NCBI GenBank assembly: GCA_009733575.1
Contig: ML769659.1
Location: 25,484 to 89,483 of the forward strand
DNA length: 64,000 bases
Direction: 5' to 3'
Source of the DNA: Gymnopus androsaceus JB14
Lineage: Eukaryota; Basidiomycota; Agaricomycetes; Agaricales; Omphalotaceae
Positions within the stretch are counted from its first letter, which is position 1. Each line of letters starts with the position of its first letter. Both the position numbers and the translations under genes were made by a program. Below are positions 11,531-23,106 of the stretch, piece after piece. The notes under the pieces are model-generated. The model worked only from the letters and a program-made list of their open reading frames with translations, was not told where the DNA came from and searched no databases.

Positions 11531-14500
11531 TTTTTACAGTTAGTTCTTACTAGCTGGTCTGGTTTCCTCCTCTTGTTCGTCATCGTAGCCACTAGCCAAA
11601 GTTGCTCCTCGTTACAACCGCACGCGCGCGCTTTCATTTTCGCTCAAGCTTACGGCTTTACAAATTACGAGGATTTGCGACTTGACGTACATCTCGACAC
11701 TCGAAACTCGACTGGATTTCGTACTGCGCCTTCAATTCTCTCCTTCATCTCGAAGCGAATACAAACGCAACAGAAAGGGGATTCGGGCATTCAATCTCCC
11801 TCCGGTGGATTTGCGTGCGGCTCGTTGATTTGCGGCGAATTCGAACAGGGATTTTCGGTCTTCGGTCCAGTCAACGGAAAGTTTGTGGAGTTGCAGTCGA
11901 CAGAAGGAATTAAGAAGGAAGGAAGGACATTGAGCGGAAGAAACTGTCATAAAAGCGTGAACGAAACACAGGCCAAGGTTCGTCTTTTCGTATACTGTAC
12001 ACGATGCCAGGACTAACAGTAACCGCACGTCGTCCAGGATTAGGCACTATCCACGAACGGGGCAGCATAAAAAGGATGCCCTCTCTATTCTCCCGTTCCA
12101 CACGTTCTCACCACCCACAGACACCGTCTGGGCCCTCGTCACGGCTGAACACGGATGCAAGTGGGCAATTTTTGGAGACTAGCGCTGCAGGCTCACAGGC
12201 TGCTTCGAGTAGTAGTAGTGGAAATACGAGTGCAGGCGGCCATCTTTCCCCATACCCAAACCTAACTCTCTCTCTCACACACCTGGAAACACTTATCTCG
12301 GTAGTCAGCGAAACACTCGACGTATCGACCCCCTTCGTGTTTAGCGCAGATGCAATGGATTTGGATGCGGGGAGGGTGAAGAGGTTGATTGACAAGTTTG
12401 TTGGCATTGTGTGTAGTGGGAAAGGCGCTGGCAGGGAAGCGTTCCTCGATGAAGCAAGGTTTTCTGGCCCGCATGAATTGGCGATGTTGTTGAGGTGGGG
12501 TTTAGCGAGAGTTGTGAGGGTGGAGACCGTTCCCGCGCCTTCCAGTTCCACGCCTCCTGGAACTCCCACTACAATGCAGACTCTGTCCCCGGGAGCTCTC
12601 ATCCCTTACCTCGCGTACCTAAACTGGGCAGCGGAAGAACATCGATTAGGCTACCCCCCAGCACATTTCGCGCGGTTGTTGGATACCATGGTTAGGGTTC
12701 CGAAACAAAGCATCGGTGAACAGGGCCAGATCGAACTCGAATTGACACCCATAGCGATAATCCCACCCCAACTCAAGCAGTCCCTATTAGCGCTCTTTTC
12801 CTTACTTTCCCGCCTCGTGGCGCATAGCGCCAAGTCAGGGTGTACACCTCCCACGTTGGCACCGCTATTTGGCGTGCTGATGTTTGGGTTGGATGCGCCT
12901 ACCGTTGCGCCCAACCCTTCCGCATCGTTTGGCACCGCCCCAGGTGCCCCCTCTCACCCATTCACCACGACATACACCTCCTACCTCCGCTCAACACACG
13001 CCATGGAACATCTCATACTCTCCTTCATCCGATGGCAGGATACACCTCTATCTCTTGGTGGAGGAGGGATAGGTGCCTCTGGTGTTGGCGGTGTTCCGAC
13101 GAGGTGTAAGGAGTGGGTTAGGGAGTATCCGAGAGGGCTGAGTAATCACCAAGCGGTACTTGCGCTTGTGGGGCAGGGTGGAGGCGGAGGTGGATTTGCT
13201 CAAGGAGGCAGAGGTGCGCTAGGCCCACGCAAAGGCGCCAAAACGCTACGTCTGGTCAGCGTCAAGCGGACTGTTCCGGTGTATGATCCCGATTTGGTGG
13301 CGAGTTGTGGGAGGTGGGATCGGATTGGCGTTGGGTCCTACTCCGCTTCATCCTCGTTCAACTCCTCGAGCTCGTTGTATACCCTTGCAGGGAGTAAAGA
13401 ATGGGAGAGGATATCACCCCATTCCGGCTCCAAAGAAAAGGGTAGGGAGAAAGAGAAACTCCCACCAAAGTACTCGGATTCGTATAGGAAGCGGATGAAT
13501 ATCCCGGTTGGTGTCGAGCCTGGTACGTTACCCGGCTCGCCTCTGTCTCTATCCAGGTCCACATCATCCAACTCGTCTTATGGCAACACCTCATCTTTTT
13601 ACGGCCGCGGCTCAACCATATCGACGTTCACCTACGGAATCGGAGGCCTAAGCGGTGGCTCCACGCCTACGTCTCCGTCCACGCCTAACGGCAAAGATTC
13701 TTCGGAGAGATTCAAAACACTAACAGACGCACAGTGGGGGTTATTCGAATCTTCTGGGTTCCTCTCCTCCTCTTCCTCTTCCTTGTCCACCTCATCGACC
13801 ACCATCGACTCGGCGTTGAAATTCGACCTAACTGAATCCGCGCGCAAGGCGCGTCTCAACCTCAATCGAAGCTCATCCAATGATGGAGATCAAGGACGAA
13901 ACCCAGGCGTGAGCTGGGGTGATTTCGTTAGTGCTGGTTTCGATGCCCGGGAACGAGATCGTGACGGAGGTATGCCGCTGGTTGTATCTACGGGGACGGG
14001 CGCGGGAGGGATGAATTACGGTGTTGCTGGGGTGGCGTCGCCAGGAAGGAGAGGGTTGGGATCTGCGGGGAGTTCTGGGGGAGGTGCGCTATCCTCTATT
14101 TGCTAAAAGCGAAAATGCTAATGTCTGGTGGTGTAGGCACCGGGTACTTGGACACCAAAGGCAAACCGACGGATGTGGGCGAGTTTACACTGGATACGGG
14201 GTTGGATGCAGCGTTGCAGTTTAATTTGGCGGAGTTTGGGGTTTGGGTGAGTACGCATACCTACCGCTTTTCTTGCGTCTTTCGTCCGACTTTTTATACT
14301 TACTTTTACTCCCTTATGCTATAATACAGTCTCTTCGAGATAAAGATAAAGATAGAGAAAAGGAACGAGAAAGGGAGAGAACGGGGAGCTTTGGATTGGC
14401 CAAGAGGTTGAAGAAGAAGGAAAAGGTATGTATCGATATCCATTCCGTGTCCTCGATCGGTGATGCTGATCGATGCTTGCTTTGTTTTTCCCCACCCCAT

Positions 14501-17440
14501 TTCCTCCCTCCGCGTCCGCCCTTTTGTTTCCCCTTACTCGCGGTACGGACTGCAGCCCCTACCACCCTTCACACACGACACCACCCCCCTCCTAGGTTCC
14601 GAAGCACTGGTGGAAGCGGCGTTTGTGGATGTCTGGGTTGATTTGGTTTGTTGGGGGTTTGCTGGGGGTGGGATGGGGATGGAAGGGTAAGTGGCTACCC
14701 ATGCATTCACACCTATCCTTATCCCTTCCTTTATCTAGCTCCGACTCCGACTACGCAAACTCCAACTCGACGGCCCTAACGCTCAGCAGGAGTATCAGTG
14801 CTACTGGGGATGATGAGGAACGCGAAAGGGAGCGCGAAAAAGAGAGGGAGAGGTGGAGGAATGATTTGTTTAGAGAGTGTAATTGGGCTTTGGTGAGTGA
14901 GAGATCGTGTTTTCTTAAAGTTTTTGTTCGGGTAAAGGGAAACAGAGGTTTGGAGCGGCGAGACGTTTTTTGTGCATATCCATGCATTGAGTATGGAGCT
15001 GATGAGTTGGAATCGGGGTCTCAATTGCATTTGCAGTCTGAGTTAGAATATTTGGAAGTTGGAACCGTTGGATTTTTCTCGATGGATACTGGTTACGGCC
15101 CTATGGATTCCCGATTAGGAGGTCAACGCGCGCGTGTCACGCTGCTGGGTGTTGGGCTTTTTGCCGACTGTATTTGCGCTTCTTTTGGTTCCTTTGCTCG
15201 TTCGTCATCAAAACGATAGTCCGGCGCGCGCCCATTCTCCGTCGTCTTCACCTCCGCTTTTTTACCATCTATTCAATCATATCTACGTCCGTTTCTGCCG
15301 TTGCCGTCACTAACTAATTCCTCTCTCCCTCCCCTCCCCCTCTCACTTCATATCTCATATCTCATATCTCGTATCTCATTGCTTGACACATCTTCCTCCT
15401 CCTAACATCTTCCATCTCCCATCTTTCTCCTCCTCCTCACTCTCCCCCATCCCAATATATATATGTATGTTTTCACAGGTCGAATTCAAAGCCCTTCCAA
15501 GCTCCAACTCTACTAGTCCAAACGCCAATTTAAACACAAACTCGTCTTCGCTTAGGATTAATACGAATATTGGCGGCAGTTCCTCAGGTATGTTTGATCT
15601 ATATTTATCACCCGTTCGCTCGACGCTGAACGCCGGTATCTTTTTTACCTTCTTTCTTACAACTATCAACCTCTACTACACCTGACGTGCGCCAATCCGA
15701 AATTGAACGCTATTGGGCACCTCTCTCAACGCTAACAGGAAACGCCTCCACTAGCTCCGACCCACGCACATCCTCCTCCCTCCTCCTCTTTGAGGAATAC
15801 GTCCCGCGCGAATATCGTGCCCAGCTCGCGCATCAGATCCTAGGTATTCATCCATCGGTGATCTTGAATCCTTCTGCGAATGCGATGATTGGTATGTGCT
15901 TTGCTCTCATTCTGATGTATTGCCAACTTCAACTCCAACTTTTTTTCTTTCCAGCTACCTCACCCTCAGGCCGCGTCAGACTCGGTTCCTTGTTTGCCAG
16001 CTCCTCCAATGTCAACGTATCCACAGCTAGTCTTAGTCTGAAGAAGGAGAAGGATAAGAAGAAGGATAAGAAGGATAAAATGGGCGGAGGCTTGTTCAGC
16101 GGAAGCACGCGTACGCTGACTTCGTCTACTCCGACGCCATATAATGATCCTCGGAATGGTACTGCGACATCAACACCAACACCGTATGACTCGAGATCTG
16201 GAGCTACGCCTACGCCTTATGATTCCCGGTCCAGGTCACAATTCGGCGGAGCCACTCCGACTCCCACACCGTATGATTCGCATAATGGCTCTACGACGCC
16301 CAAACAAGTCGAATTCGACGCGATGCTGGCGGAAAATCGTGGAACCAAGGTGATCAGGTTGGCGCGGGATGGGTCGCAGAGGGATAGGGATCCGGAGAGG
16401 ATGGATTATGAGGTAGATTATGGCGCTAGTCCGATTTCGAGGACGATTTCTTTAACGGAGGAAGATGAAAGGGAAGATGAGGAGTATACTGGTGGTAGCA
16501 GTAGTGTGCATTCGCATTTGCCGGAAGGAGCAATGCCTCCTAGAGCCCCGGGTGCGAGTCTTCCGCCTGTTCCTACTATGCCTACTGCTGCTACTGCTAC
16601 CTCACCTACCGATACACCCAACACAAACTCTACAGCCCCGCCGTCAGCAGCTCCAGCAGCCCCCTCCACACCAACAACAGCCAGCACCCTCTTCTCCCGC
16701 CTCCCAACCTCCTCCAAACCCAAAGGACCCAAAGACCGCAGTGACCGTGACCGTTCCACGCGTCGACAATCTAGACAAAATCTAGTCCCAGCGGAATACC
16801 ATACCGTGGAATTCGAGACGAGGTTGATGGAGGGTTCGGGGGATGATAGTGCCGACAACGATGCAGATGCTGGTGCAGGGGGTAGTGGAGGCGAAAATAG
16901 TCCGAATCCTGGTTTAGGAGGGGATGCATTCCTTGAGGAAGCGGCGAAGAGACGGAGGGCGGCGAGGCTTGCGGAGAGGGAGAGGTTGCGTTCAGAGAGG
17001 AGGGGGAATAAGAGGTTTAGTTTGGGGAGACTTGGGGGTGGTGGTGGAGGAGGAGAGGATGATGATGATGAGGCGTGGGTGGATATCGTGGTGCCTGGAT
17101 ATGGAGGGACGCCCATTAAGGGGAGTGCGGGCAAGGGCAAGGGCAAGGCAGCAGGGGGAGATCCAGAAGAAGCATCAGCTGAGGTGGCTAGAGTGTTGAG
17201 TGCGGTGAGGGGAGGTCAGCCGTATCCGTTAGATGGGGACGAGGACGAGGATCAGGATCAGCTGCAGAATAATCGACATACAGCTGTAGTGAACGGCGGA
17301 GTTCGAGGATCAGAGTATTCGGATGATATCGAAGTACAGATGATTCCAAGGAAAGATGCTGCTGCCAACGGACATGGGAATGGGAATGGGTACCATCAGG
17401 ATGATGAATCGTACGATGGCGAAGAGGGAGACGAGCACGA
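11500..17440 (+). repeat. Right arm of the long inverted duplication
   Basis: Right arm, matching 815-6225 on the other strand. It starts in the 5' flank of the intact Msb1/Mug8-like gene and runs into its last exon. The final patch of homology is a GTACCATCAGGATGA block near 17390-17425 that is also found near 815-850. The rest of the last exon and the 3' flank have no counterpart in the window. Confidence 0.75.
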
Positions 17441-18428
17441 ATCCGCACCGAAACAACGTCTAGGATACTTTGACTTGCACCCAGACCGTCGTCCAGTCTC
17501 TCAGGACCTCTTGCAAGTGCGTCAACCCGGCGCGATGTCTTCGCGCGAGACGGATATGTTGGCTGATAATCTCGGCATCGATGATGACGGAAGCGATGAA
17601 GAGGAGGATGGTCGTGAGCAAGACGATGTCGACGAGGATGATCCCCGTGCACGATATGCGTACGGATCCGACGATGAGCACGACGTGGATGCAGAGATTG
17701 CACCGAGGGATCTGGATAAAGTGTACAACGCGGCTCAGACAAAGGAGAAGGAAAGGGCTTTACGACCTTTACCCACCGTTCCTTTCCCTTCTAGTTCCAA
17801 ACCCTCCGCATCCACTCCTCCCGCTCCCGCTCCATCATCATCATCAACCCCAGCTCCCCCGGCCAAAGACACTCCTGCCGTCAAACAACCTTCAGTCTTA
17901 AACACTGCTTTTGGTTCTACCTCTGGTACTCCCGGCAAGACCGCTGCATTAATTGAGATGTACCGCGAACGTGAAAAGAAGAGCACTACCGCCACGTCCC
18001 CGGTCCTGAACTCACCTTCGCCGTTGCCTTCAAAGATCCCTACTCTCGCATCGCCTTCGCCAGTACCAGCCGCTCCTTCACCGGTTTCAGCTCCGGCACC
18101 AGCACCAGCACCATCAAAGATTCCTACCAAAGCTGCTTTACCTATCATCCCCGGTTCAGGTTCAGGTCCAGGTTCAGCCTCAAGCACACCACCCTCATTG
18201 CCCACTTCTCCCGCCGCTCCCGTCCCAGCTGCCAAACCCTTGCTGAAACCCACTCCGACTCCGATTGGGATTAACAGCCAATTGGACGACTTAGATGAGG
18301 AGGGTGATGGGCTGGTTCCACCGCCGGGCAAGTCGGCGCTGGCTGATGATGGACGGAGTGCGAGTCCAGGGAGGTATATACATGGTGCGCCGTTGCATAA
18401 TGTGATGGAGGAGGAGGAGGAGGATTGA
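12004..18428 (+). CDS. Msb1/Mug8-domain (RhoGAP-like) morphogenesis protein
   Basis: Eight exons: 12004-14083, 14137-14246, 14330-14425, 14556-14686, 14739-14892, 15479-15587, 15739-15891 and 15955-18428. All junctions use GT-AG and all phases agree, giving 1768 codons. Start: the ATG at 12004 begins MPGLTVTARRPGLGTI, and the decayed inverted copy conserves that start. Roughly residues 80-470 look like the fungal Msb1/Mug8 domain (DUF1708), a RhoGAP-like helical fold: TLSLTHLETLISVVSETLDV, GALIPYLAYLNWAAEEHRLG, and ELTPIAIIPPQLKQSLLALF then LAPLFGVLMFGLD, resembling the RhoGAP helices. The rest is low-complexity Ser/Pro/Thr, charged coiled segments and a proline-rich tail. In yeasts, Msb1 acts with Rho-type GTPases, Bem1 and formins in polarised growth. 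A scaffold role at growth sites is inferred. The family call is from memory of the fold pattern. Confidence 0.75.
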
Positions 18429-19385
18429 GTTGGAGGTAGGGTCTAAATACACGCAAAGACCCTTTCTCTGCCGTCTCTTTGACCTTTGCTCCGGTGGATT
18501 CGTTTAGGATCTCAGTTGTCAGCCTTTCACATCCGTCTCTCCGATCCCTCGATGCTAACCAACATTGTCTTGTAGGCTTTTATCGTTCATTTTTCTTTCA
18601 GGGACCAGATATGGTTGAGATATCGATTGCTACATATGCTTTATACATAGACCCATAACCTTCCTTTCAAGTGCATCACTATCTACTACTATACGCATTC
18701 TTCCATCCTTCTCTTTTCTCGAGTCTCGCTCCATTTCCTCCACTCTCACTCACTCTATGCAATACTCACTCATACTCATACTCATACTCATACGCTCACT
18801 CACTAGCTCGCTCACTCGTCTCTCAAATGCTTTCTGTGCTTGACACCTCATCATCGTTGGCTATGTGCTACCCCACCTTCTTCCTTCCTTTATCTTTGTT
18901 TTCTTCAAGTATTCATTCGCTAAAGTATAAAAGCGATTTATACCCTCTGGTTTTTTTAAAGGTTAAAATTTATGATCGTTCGCGATATATCACCCAATCA
19001 TTCATACATACCTTTAACTTATCTATTTGCTTCAAATCTTTCAGGTTTAAACTTATACTGATCAGCTACTATCAATCACTCGCTTTCTTTTTTGTGTTTG
19101 TTGTTTGTCGATTTGGAAATATATTCTCTGCTTTTACGCCGCTTTGACTGGATGCATATTCTCAAGGCACCATCTCCCTGAATCTCTGGTTCGGAGATGA
19201 TTTGACAATCCCCTTCACCTCCGACAGTTCCGAAAACGGAACCGCGCTGTGTATCTATCTATCTACTATCCCATCGTCGTTCAGATGATCATGCCACGCC
19301 GATAGTACGGTCTTGGGCCTTCTTTCCTTGCTTATTAACCCAATCTTGCAGATATTTATGTCCCGCTCAGTACCAAGCTAGCAAG
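18429..19385. other. 3' flank of the Msb1-like gene, pyrimidine-rich
   Basis: A T/C-rich stretch with a short CTCATA repeat run near 18768-18790. The 158-codon plus-strand frame at 18671-19147 is hydrophobic and low complexity and I do not regard it as a gene. The region should hold the 3' UTR and polyadenylation site of the upstream gene and the promoter of the SDR copy. Confidence 0.4.
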
Positions 19386-19389
19386 CAGT

Positions 19390-20578
19390 AATGTCCCAAT
19401 TAGTTTCCGTGCGTTTATTCAGCTTTTACAGCTCTGGCTCACCTCATTTGGCTTATAGGTCACTGGAGGAGCTGGCTTCGTTGGATCCCACATCATAGCT
19501 CTACTTCTGGAAAAGGGGTACCGTGTCCGCGCTGCAACCCGTTCAGCTTCCAAACTGCGAGGGATCTTCCCTGATGTCCCTGCCTTGGAGGTTGCTGAAA
19601 TGCCGACGCTGGTCTCCGACTACAGCGAGAGCTTGAAGGGCATAGATGCAATCGTTCATGTGGCAGCGCCGGTACCATACAACAAGTCTAATGATGAAAT
19701 ATTCCATGTGAGTTTTCCTTCTGTCCTTGAATTACTGTATATTTCACTGATTCGCATTGCAGGTGCTTATGATGGTATACTTCACATTGTGCGCCAATCT
19801 ATCGATGCAGGAATCAAGAAGATCATAGTAACTGGTACTTTCTCCAGTCTCTTAGATTGTAAGAGTGACTCTTAGCGCTGTCAGAGTAAGCATCCTAATA
19901 ACTCTTCAGCGGAATTTAAGATAGCATTCGGCAAAGAGTTGGTCGGAGAAATCTTTTAATCCTGTTACTTTAGACACTCTTGATCGCACGCAGAGCTTGA
20001 TAACCATATGTAACACTCAAAGACTGTAGCGGAGAAGAAAGTCTGGGAGCTGGCGAAGGAACCTGATGTTGATTTTACAGTCCGTGCGTACTTAATATTG
20101 CATTCTGCAGACTCTTCCCAAGTATCTCATTCGAATATTTCAGTACTTCCTTCATTTGTTTATGGACCTCTAGTTTCCAACTACCCTGTTTCCAGCTCAC
20201 CAGACGCCTTTGACAGCATAGGAACAAATGCCAGAATTTTTTCCATTGCATCTGGTAGTTGATGTGCGTGATGTTGCTAGAGCTCATGTTGCTGCGCTTT
20301 CTGCGCCTCCTATCCCTGGCCGGGATAAGCGATTCATTATTTCGGCTACGACGTTCAAGTGGAAAGATGTGGAGGACTTGATACGCCGGGAAAGGCCTGA
20401 GCTTGCAAACCGACTTCCAAAGGAGGATGATGTACCTCCTAAACAGACCGATGCTCCGCTTGATACAAGGTTTACGGCCGAGGTTTTGGGGTTGAAAGAG
20501 TATATACCTTGGGAGGACACTGCGCTTGCTGGGATCGATGCGGGAGCCGCTTGGGAGAAACAACGCAAAGATATTTAG
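19390..20578 (+). pseudogene. SDR (extended, NAD(P)-dependent reductase/epimerase), nearly full length but broken
   Basis: A start exon MSQLVS (19390-19407) splices to VTGGAGFVGSHIIALLLEKG, carrying the GxxGxxG cofactor motif of extended short-chain dehydrogenases. IVHVAAPV, then an intron, the IVRQSIDAGIKKIIVTGTF strand, LPSFVYGPLVSNYPVSSPDA and a C-terminus ending WEKQRKDI follow in family order (dihydroflavonol reductase or methylglyoxal reductase type). Breaks: frame changes before SFNPVTLD near 19950 and before KTVAEKKVWE near 20030. The conserved active-site Tyr of the YxxxK motif reads Cys (codon TGT near 20010). A short deletion lies near 20245, before VVDVRDVARAH. Unless unusual splicing rescues it, this copy is dead, like the fragments at 6225-6780 and 9949-10359. 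Confidence 0.7.
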
Positions 20579-21563
20579 AAGGATTCAAGAATGTATAGTT
20601 TGTTTTGTGTTTCGTATGGGAGTTCCGTGGCTTTTTCTGCCGCGGAACGTTTTATCTGCATAAAAGCATCCCTAATCAACTTCTTCGTCTCCCCGCTGTT
20701 CGTATGCTTCCCCCATATAAGCTCAAGCAGACACTCTTCCCATTATTTCCATCTCTCCCGACTAAACCCTTCCACTTCTTCTCCCGAAACCTTTCTCCAC
20801 GACCAATATCCTTTCCGGAGTTATCTCGCCCTTTGGCATTTTCCCAATACCTATCTGAGGCGTAGATCAGCCACCAGCACGCTGTGCGTACCAATGCAAG
20901 TTCTTTTTACTCCTGCAATGGTGTCTCTAGCGTGTAGTCTTTTCGGTATGCAGTACTTAGTAACTATGAGAACTACTCACTGAAGCTGCTAAACTTTTCG
21001 TAAAAAGTTAAGCCCATCGCTAGAAGCCCCGAAAGCCATGGGCTTGAGGTGCGAAAGGATGTCGATGTAAATATGCGTCGGAATCGCAGGCAATTCTTTG
21101 TTTCCGAGTCGGCGCACTGGTGCTGTAAAAGAGCAAATCGCATAAGTCGCCAAAAGAGAACCGCTGATTATTTACCGGACCCTACCGGACCACTCCCGAG
21201 CTGGGACTCGGATTGCCAGGGAGAAGTTGAGACACTACAAAATTGTAGTATAAGTCGCCCAATGAATTCAACGGTATAAGCCTAGCACTCACTGGAAAGA
21301 GCCTGGATGTATTCCACCACGTTTTATTTGGTATCCATGGCTATGGATGATAGAGGCTGAAAGCGAGATGGTGGTTTGAAAGGGAACCGGGCGCTAAAAA
21401 CCCATTTCCAGGTTCTTTGTTTTGGAGTTCGGACGCTTCCGCTGGCGGCTCTAATGCTATTGGTTTATTCTTTTTGATTGTTTCTTTTCTTTACTATATC
21501 GCTTTGTTAAAATCTTCAAGCCAATCATGTCGCTAAATTCAAACAAAGAACAGAGCTACTATT
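20579..21563. other. Intergenic, nothing recognised
   Basis: Plus-strand frames (130 codons at 20591, 86 codons at 20605) overlap in different frames just downstream of the SDR copy and show no motif. From 21500 the sequence is AT-rich up to the MITE. Confidence 0.4.
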
Positions 21564-21564
21564 T

Positions 21565-22132
21565 ACAGCGCTTTCGGAAATCCTTGTCAAAATTGAAAAT
21601 TTGACAGCACCATCATTTTAAATAAATATAATTCTCAAAATGGAAATGCCTCATGTGCCATCAAGCGCTTGCTCTTATCCTTATCTCAAATAGATAACTG
21701 TGTGAAATTTTACAAAACCTTGCGGTAACGGGTAACGAGCAGCAGTTACTGCAAGGTTTTATAGCCTCTTACTGTGCACATTCTCACATTAGAAAGATAT
21801 ATACACCTCTTATAGTTAGTTTCTGGTATAGAATCAATTGAGGAAGCACATTGTAGACGGAATTCTTCTTAGAGATATTTCTGACCTTGGAGAGTGAGCT
21901 TCAGGAGCACTGGAAATAAGTGGTTTATGATTCCAGTTAGATTCATCTGACTGGTCATTCGTTGCATCCTCATGCATGATCAGAGCGAGGAGGAGACTGC
22001 GAAGAGAAAAGGCACACGTTGCCAAGGCACTGAGTCCCGACGGGAGGCATTTCCATTTTGAGAATTATATTTATTTAAAATGATGGAGCTGTCAAAATTT
22101 CAATTTTGACAAGGATTTCCGAAAGCGCTGTA
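21565..22132. mobile_element. MITE with about 87-bp terminal inverted repeats, TA target
   Basis: The left terminus (from 21567, CAGCGCTTTCGGAAATCC...) and the right terminus (to 22130) are reverse complements over about 87 bp with only about three mismatches. They run through the AAATCCTTGTCAAAATT and TTTAAATAAATATAATTCTC blocks to GGAAATGCCTC. TA lies immediately outside both ends (21565-21566 and 22131-22132), as expected for Tc1/mariner-type insertion. The interior (about 390 bp) has no transposase-length frame, so the element is non-autonomous. Confidence 0.8.
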
Positions 22133-22215
22133 AGCCGGAGAATCAAGTTACGGCTATAATCAACTTGGATCGCCCCAGTTCTACTATATATGGTCCAGAT
22201 CGTCTCCTACATTCC

Positions 22216-22272
22216 AGTCGACGGGCAACTTGAACCCGGTCTTGACCAACGCTCTAACCATTCCATCCCGCA
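22216..22272 (-). pseudogene. tRNA-like relic
   Basis: The minus strand reads ATGGTTAGAGCGTTGGTC then AAGACCGGGTTCAAGT, resembling the D arm, part of an anticodon stem (GGTC/GACC) and a T arm of a fungal tRNA with the anticodon loop deleted. T-stem pairing is poor. It could be a decayed tRNA or the head of a tRNA-derived SINE. It lies 85 bp from the MITE. Confidence 0.35.
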
Positions 22273-23100
22273 TCGACAAAGTATCTTGCTGGCTCAACGC
22301 TACCTAGTAAACGCGCGCCGAGGTGAGGATTCATGGTCACATTGACGATAAGGCTAACCTCTTTAAATCTTTAGACATACATGCACAGACTGAGATAGAA
22401 GAGGAATCTGTCCGAATCCTGACGCACACGATCGATGTGCTGAAGGAATTGGCTGTATTTTTATCTGTGCAAGACCGTCACGACTTGGACTTGTCCGACT
22501 CTGGGGACTTTGTCCTTTGTCGTCGCATCACAAAGGATTGCTGGTATATGTCTCTTCGGGACATATGTATTCTTTTTCCAATATTGATCCAAGCCTTCAT
22601 CGCTGATTGGCTTTGACAGACCTTAGTTCAAGAATGCACAATCCTATTCCGAATCTTCTTGGATGGATGGAAGTCGATCCAGCCTATCTTATACACCTTT
22701 TTCCGAGGCCTTTCTGCAATTTGGGCCTTTGCTCAGCCTTTCTTCGTGTTTATCCTAGTACTTTACGTGTTTATTCCGAAATTGGAAGAGTTCAGGGTGC
22801 TGGAGCTAATTAGGCCATCGGGCAGGGTTTGAACTAACAGTAATATACGAGTCTGAACTTGTACAACTTGTACATGGTACCTCAGAATCAACTTGAAGTT
22901 GTACATAAGTACACTATAATTCAATTTCATCTTTCTCGAAGTGGGCGCTAACAAGAGGCGCCTGAGCTTATTCTCAACCACCACTTAGGTTTTTGGCGTT
23001 CGGCGTTGGCGTTGACTTTGCCTTGGATAAGTTCTGCGCACAATGGCCCAAGTTCTGTACGATTATTCACTTTTATATATCATGAATTTCCACTGACTAA
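22273..23100. other. Short unassigned frames, no gene supported
   Basis: A plus-strand frame at 22323-22616 (97 codons, containing IHGHIDDKANLFKSLDIHAQ and many acidic residues) has plausible coding composition for its first 75 codons, but I recognise no family and see no exon partners. A GGGCGCTA...GGCGCC palindromic motif lies at 22943-22962, 150 bp upstream of the Rieske gene. Confidence 0.3.
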
Positions 23101-23106
23101 CATGCA

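Noticed and set aside
16418..17146. A 242-codon minus-strand frame opposite the last exon of the Msb1-like gene
   Set aside because: Shadow of the Ser/Pro-rich plus-strand exon, which has consistent splice phases and a decayed homologue; the minus frame has no independent support.
18671..19147. A 158-codon hydrophobic plus-strand frame downstream of the Msb1-like gene
   Set aside because: Pyrimidine-rich low-complexity sequence with simple CTCATA repeats in a position expected for a 3' UTR and spacer; no motif.
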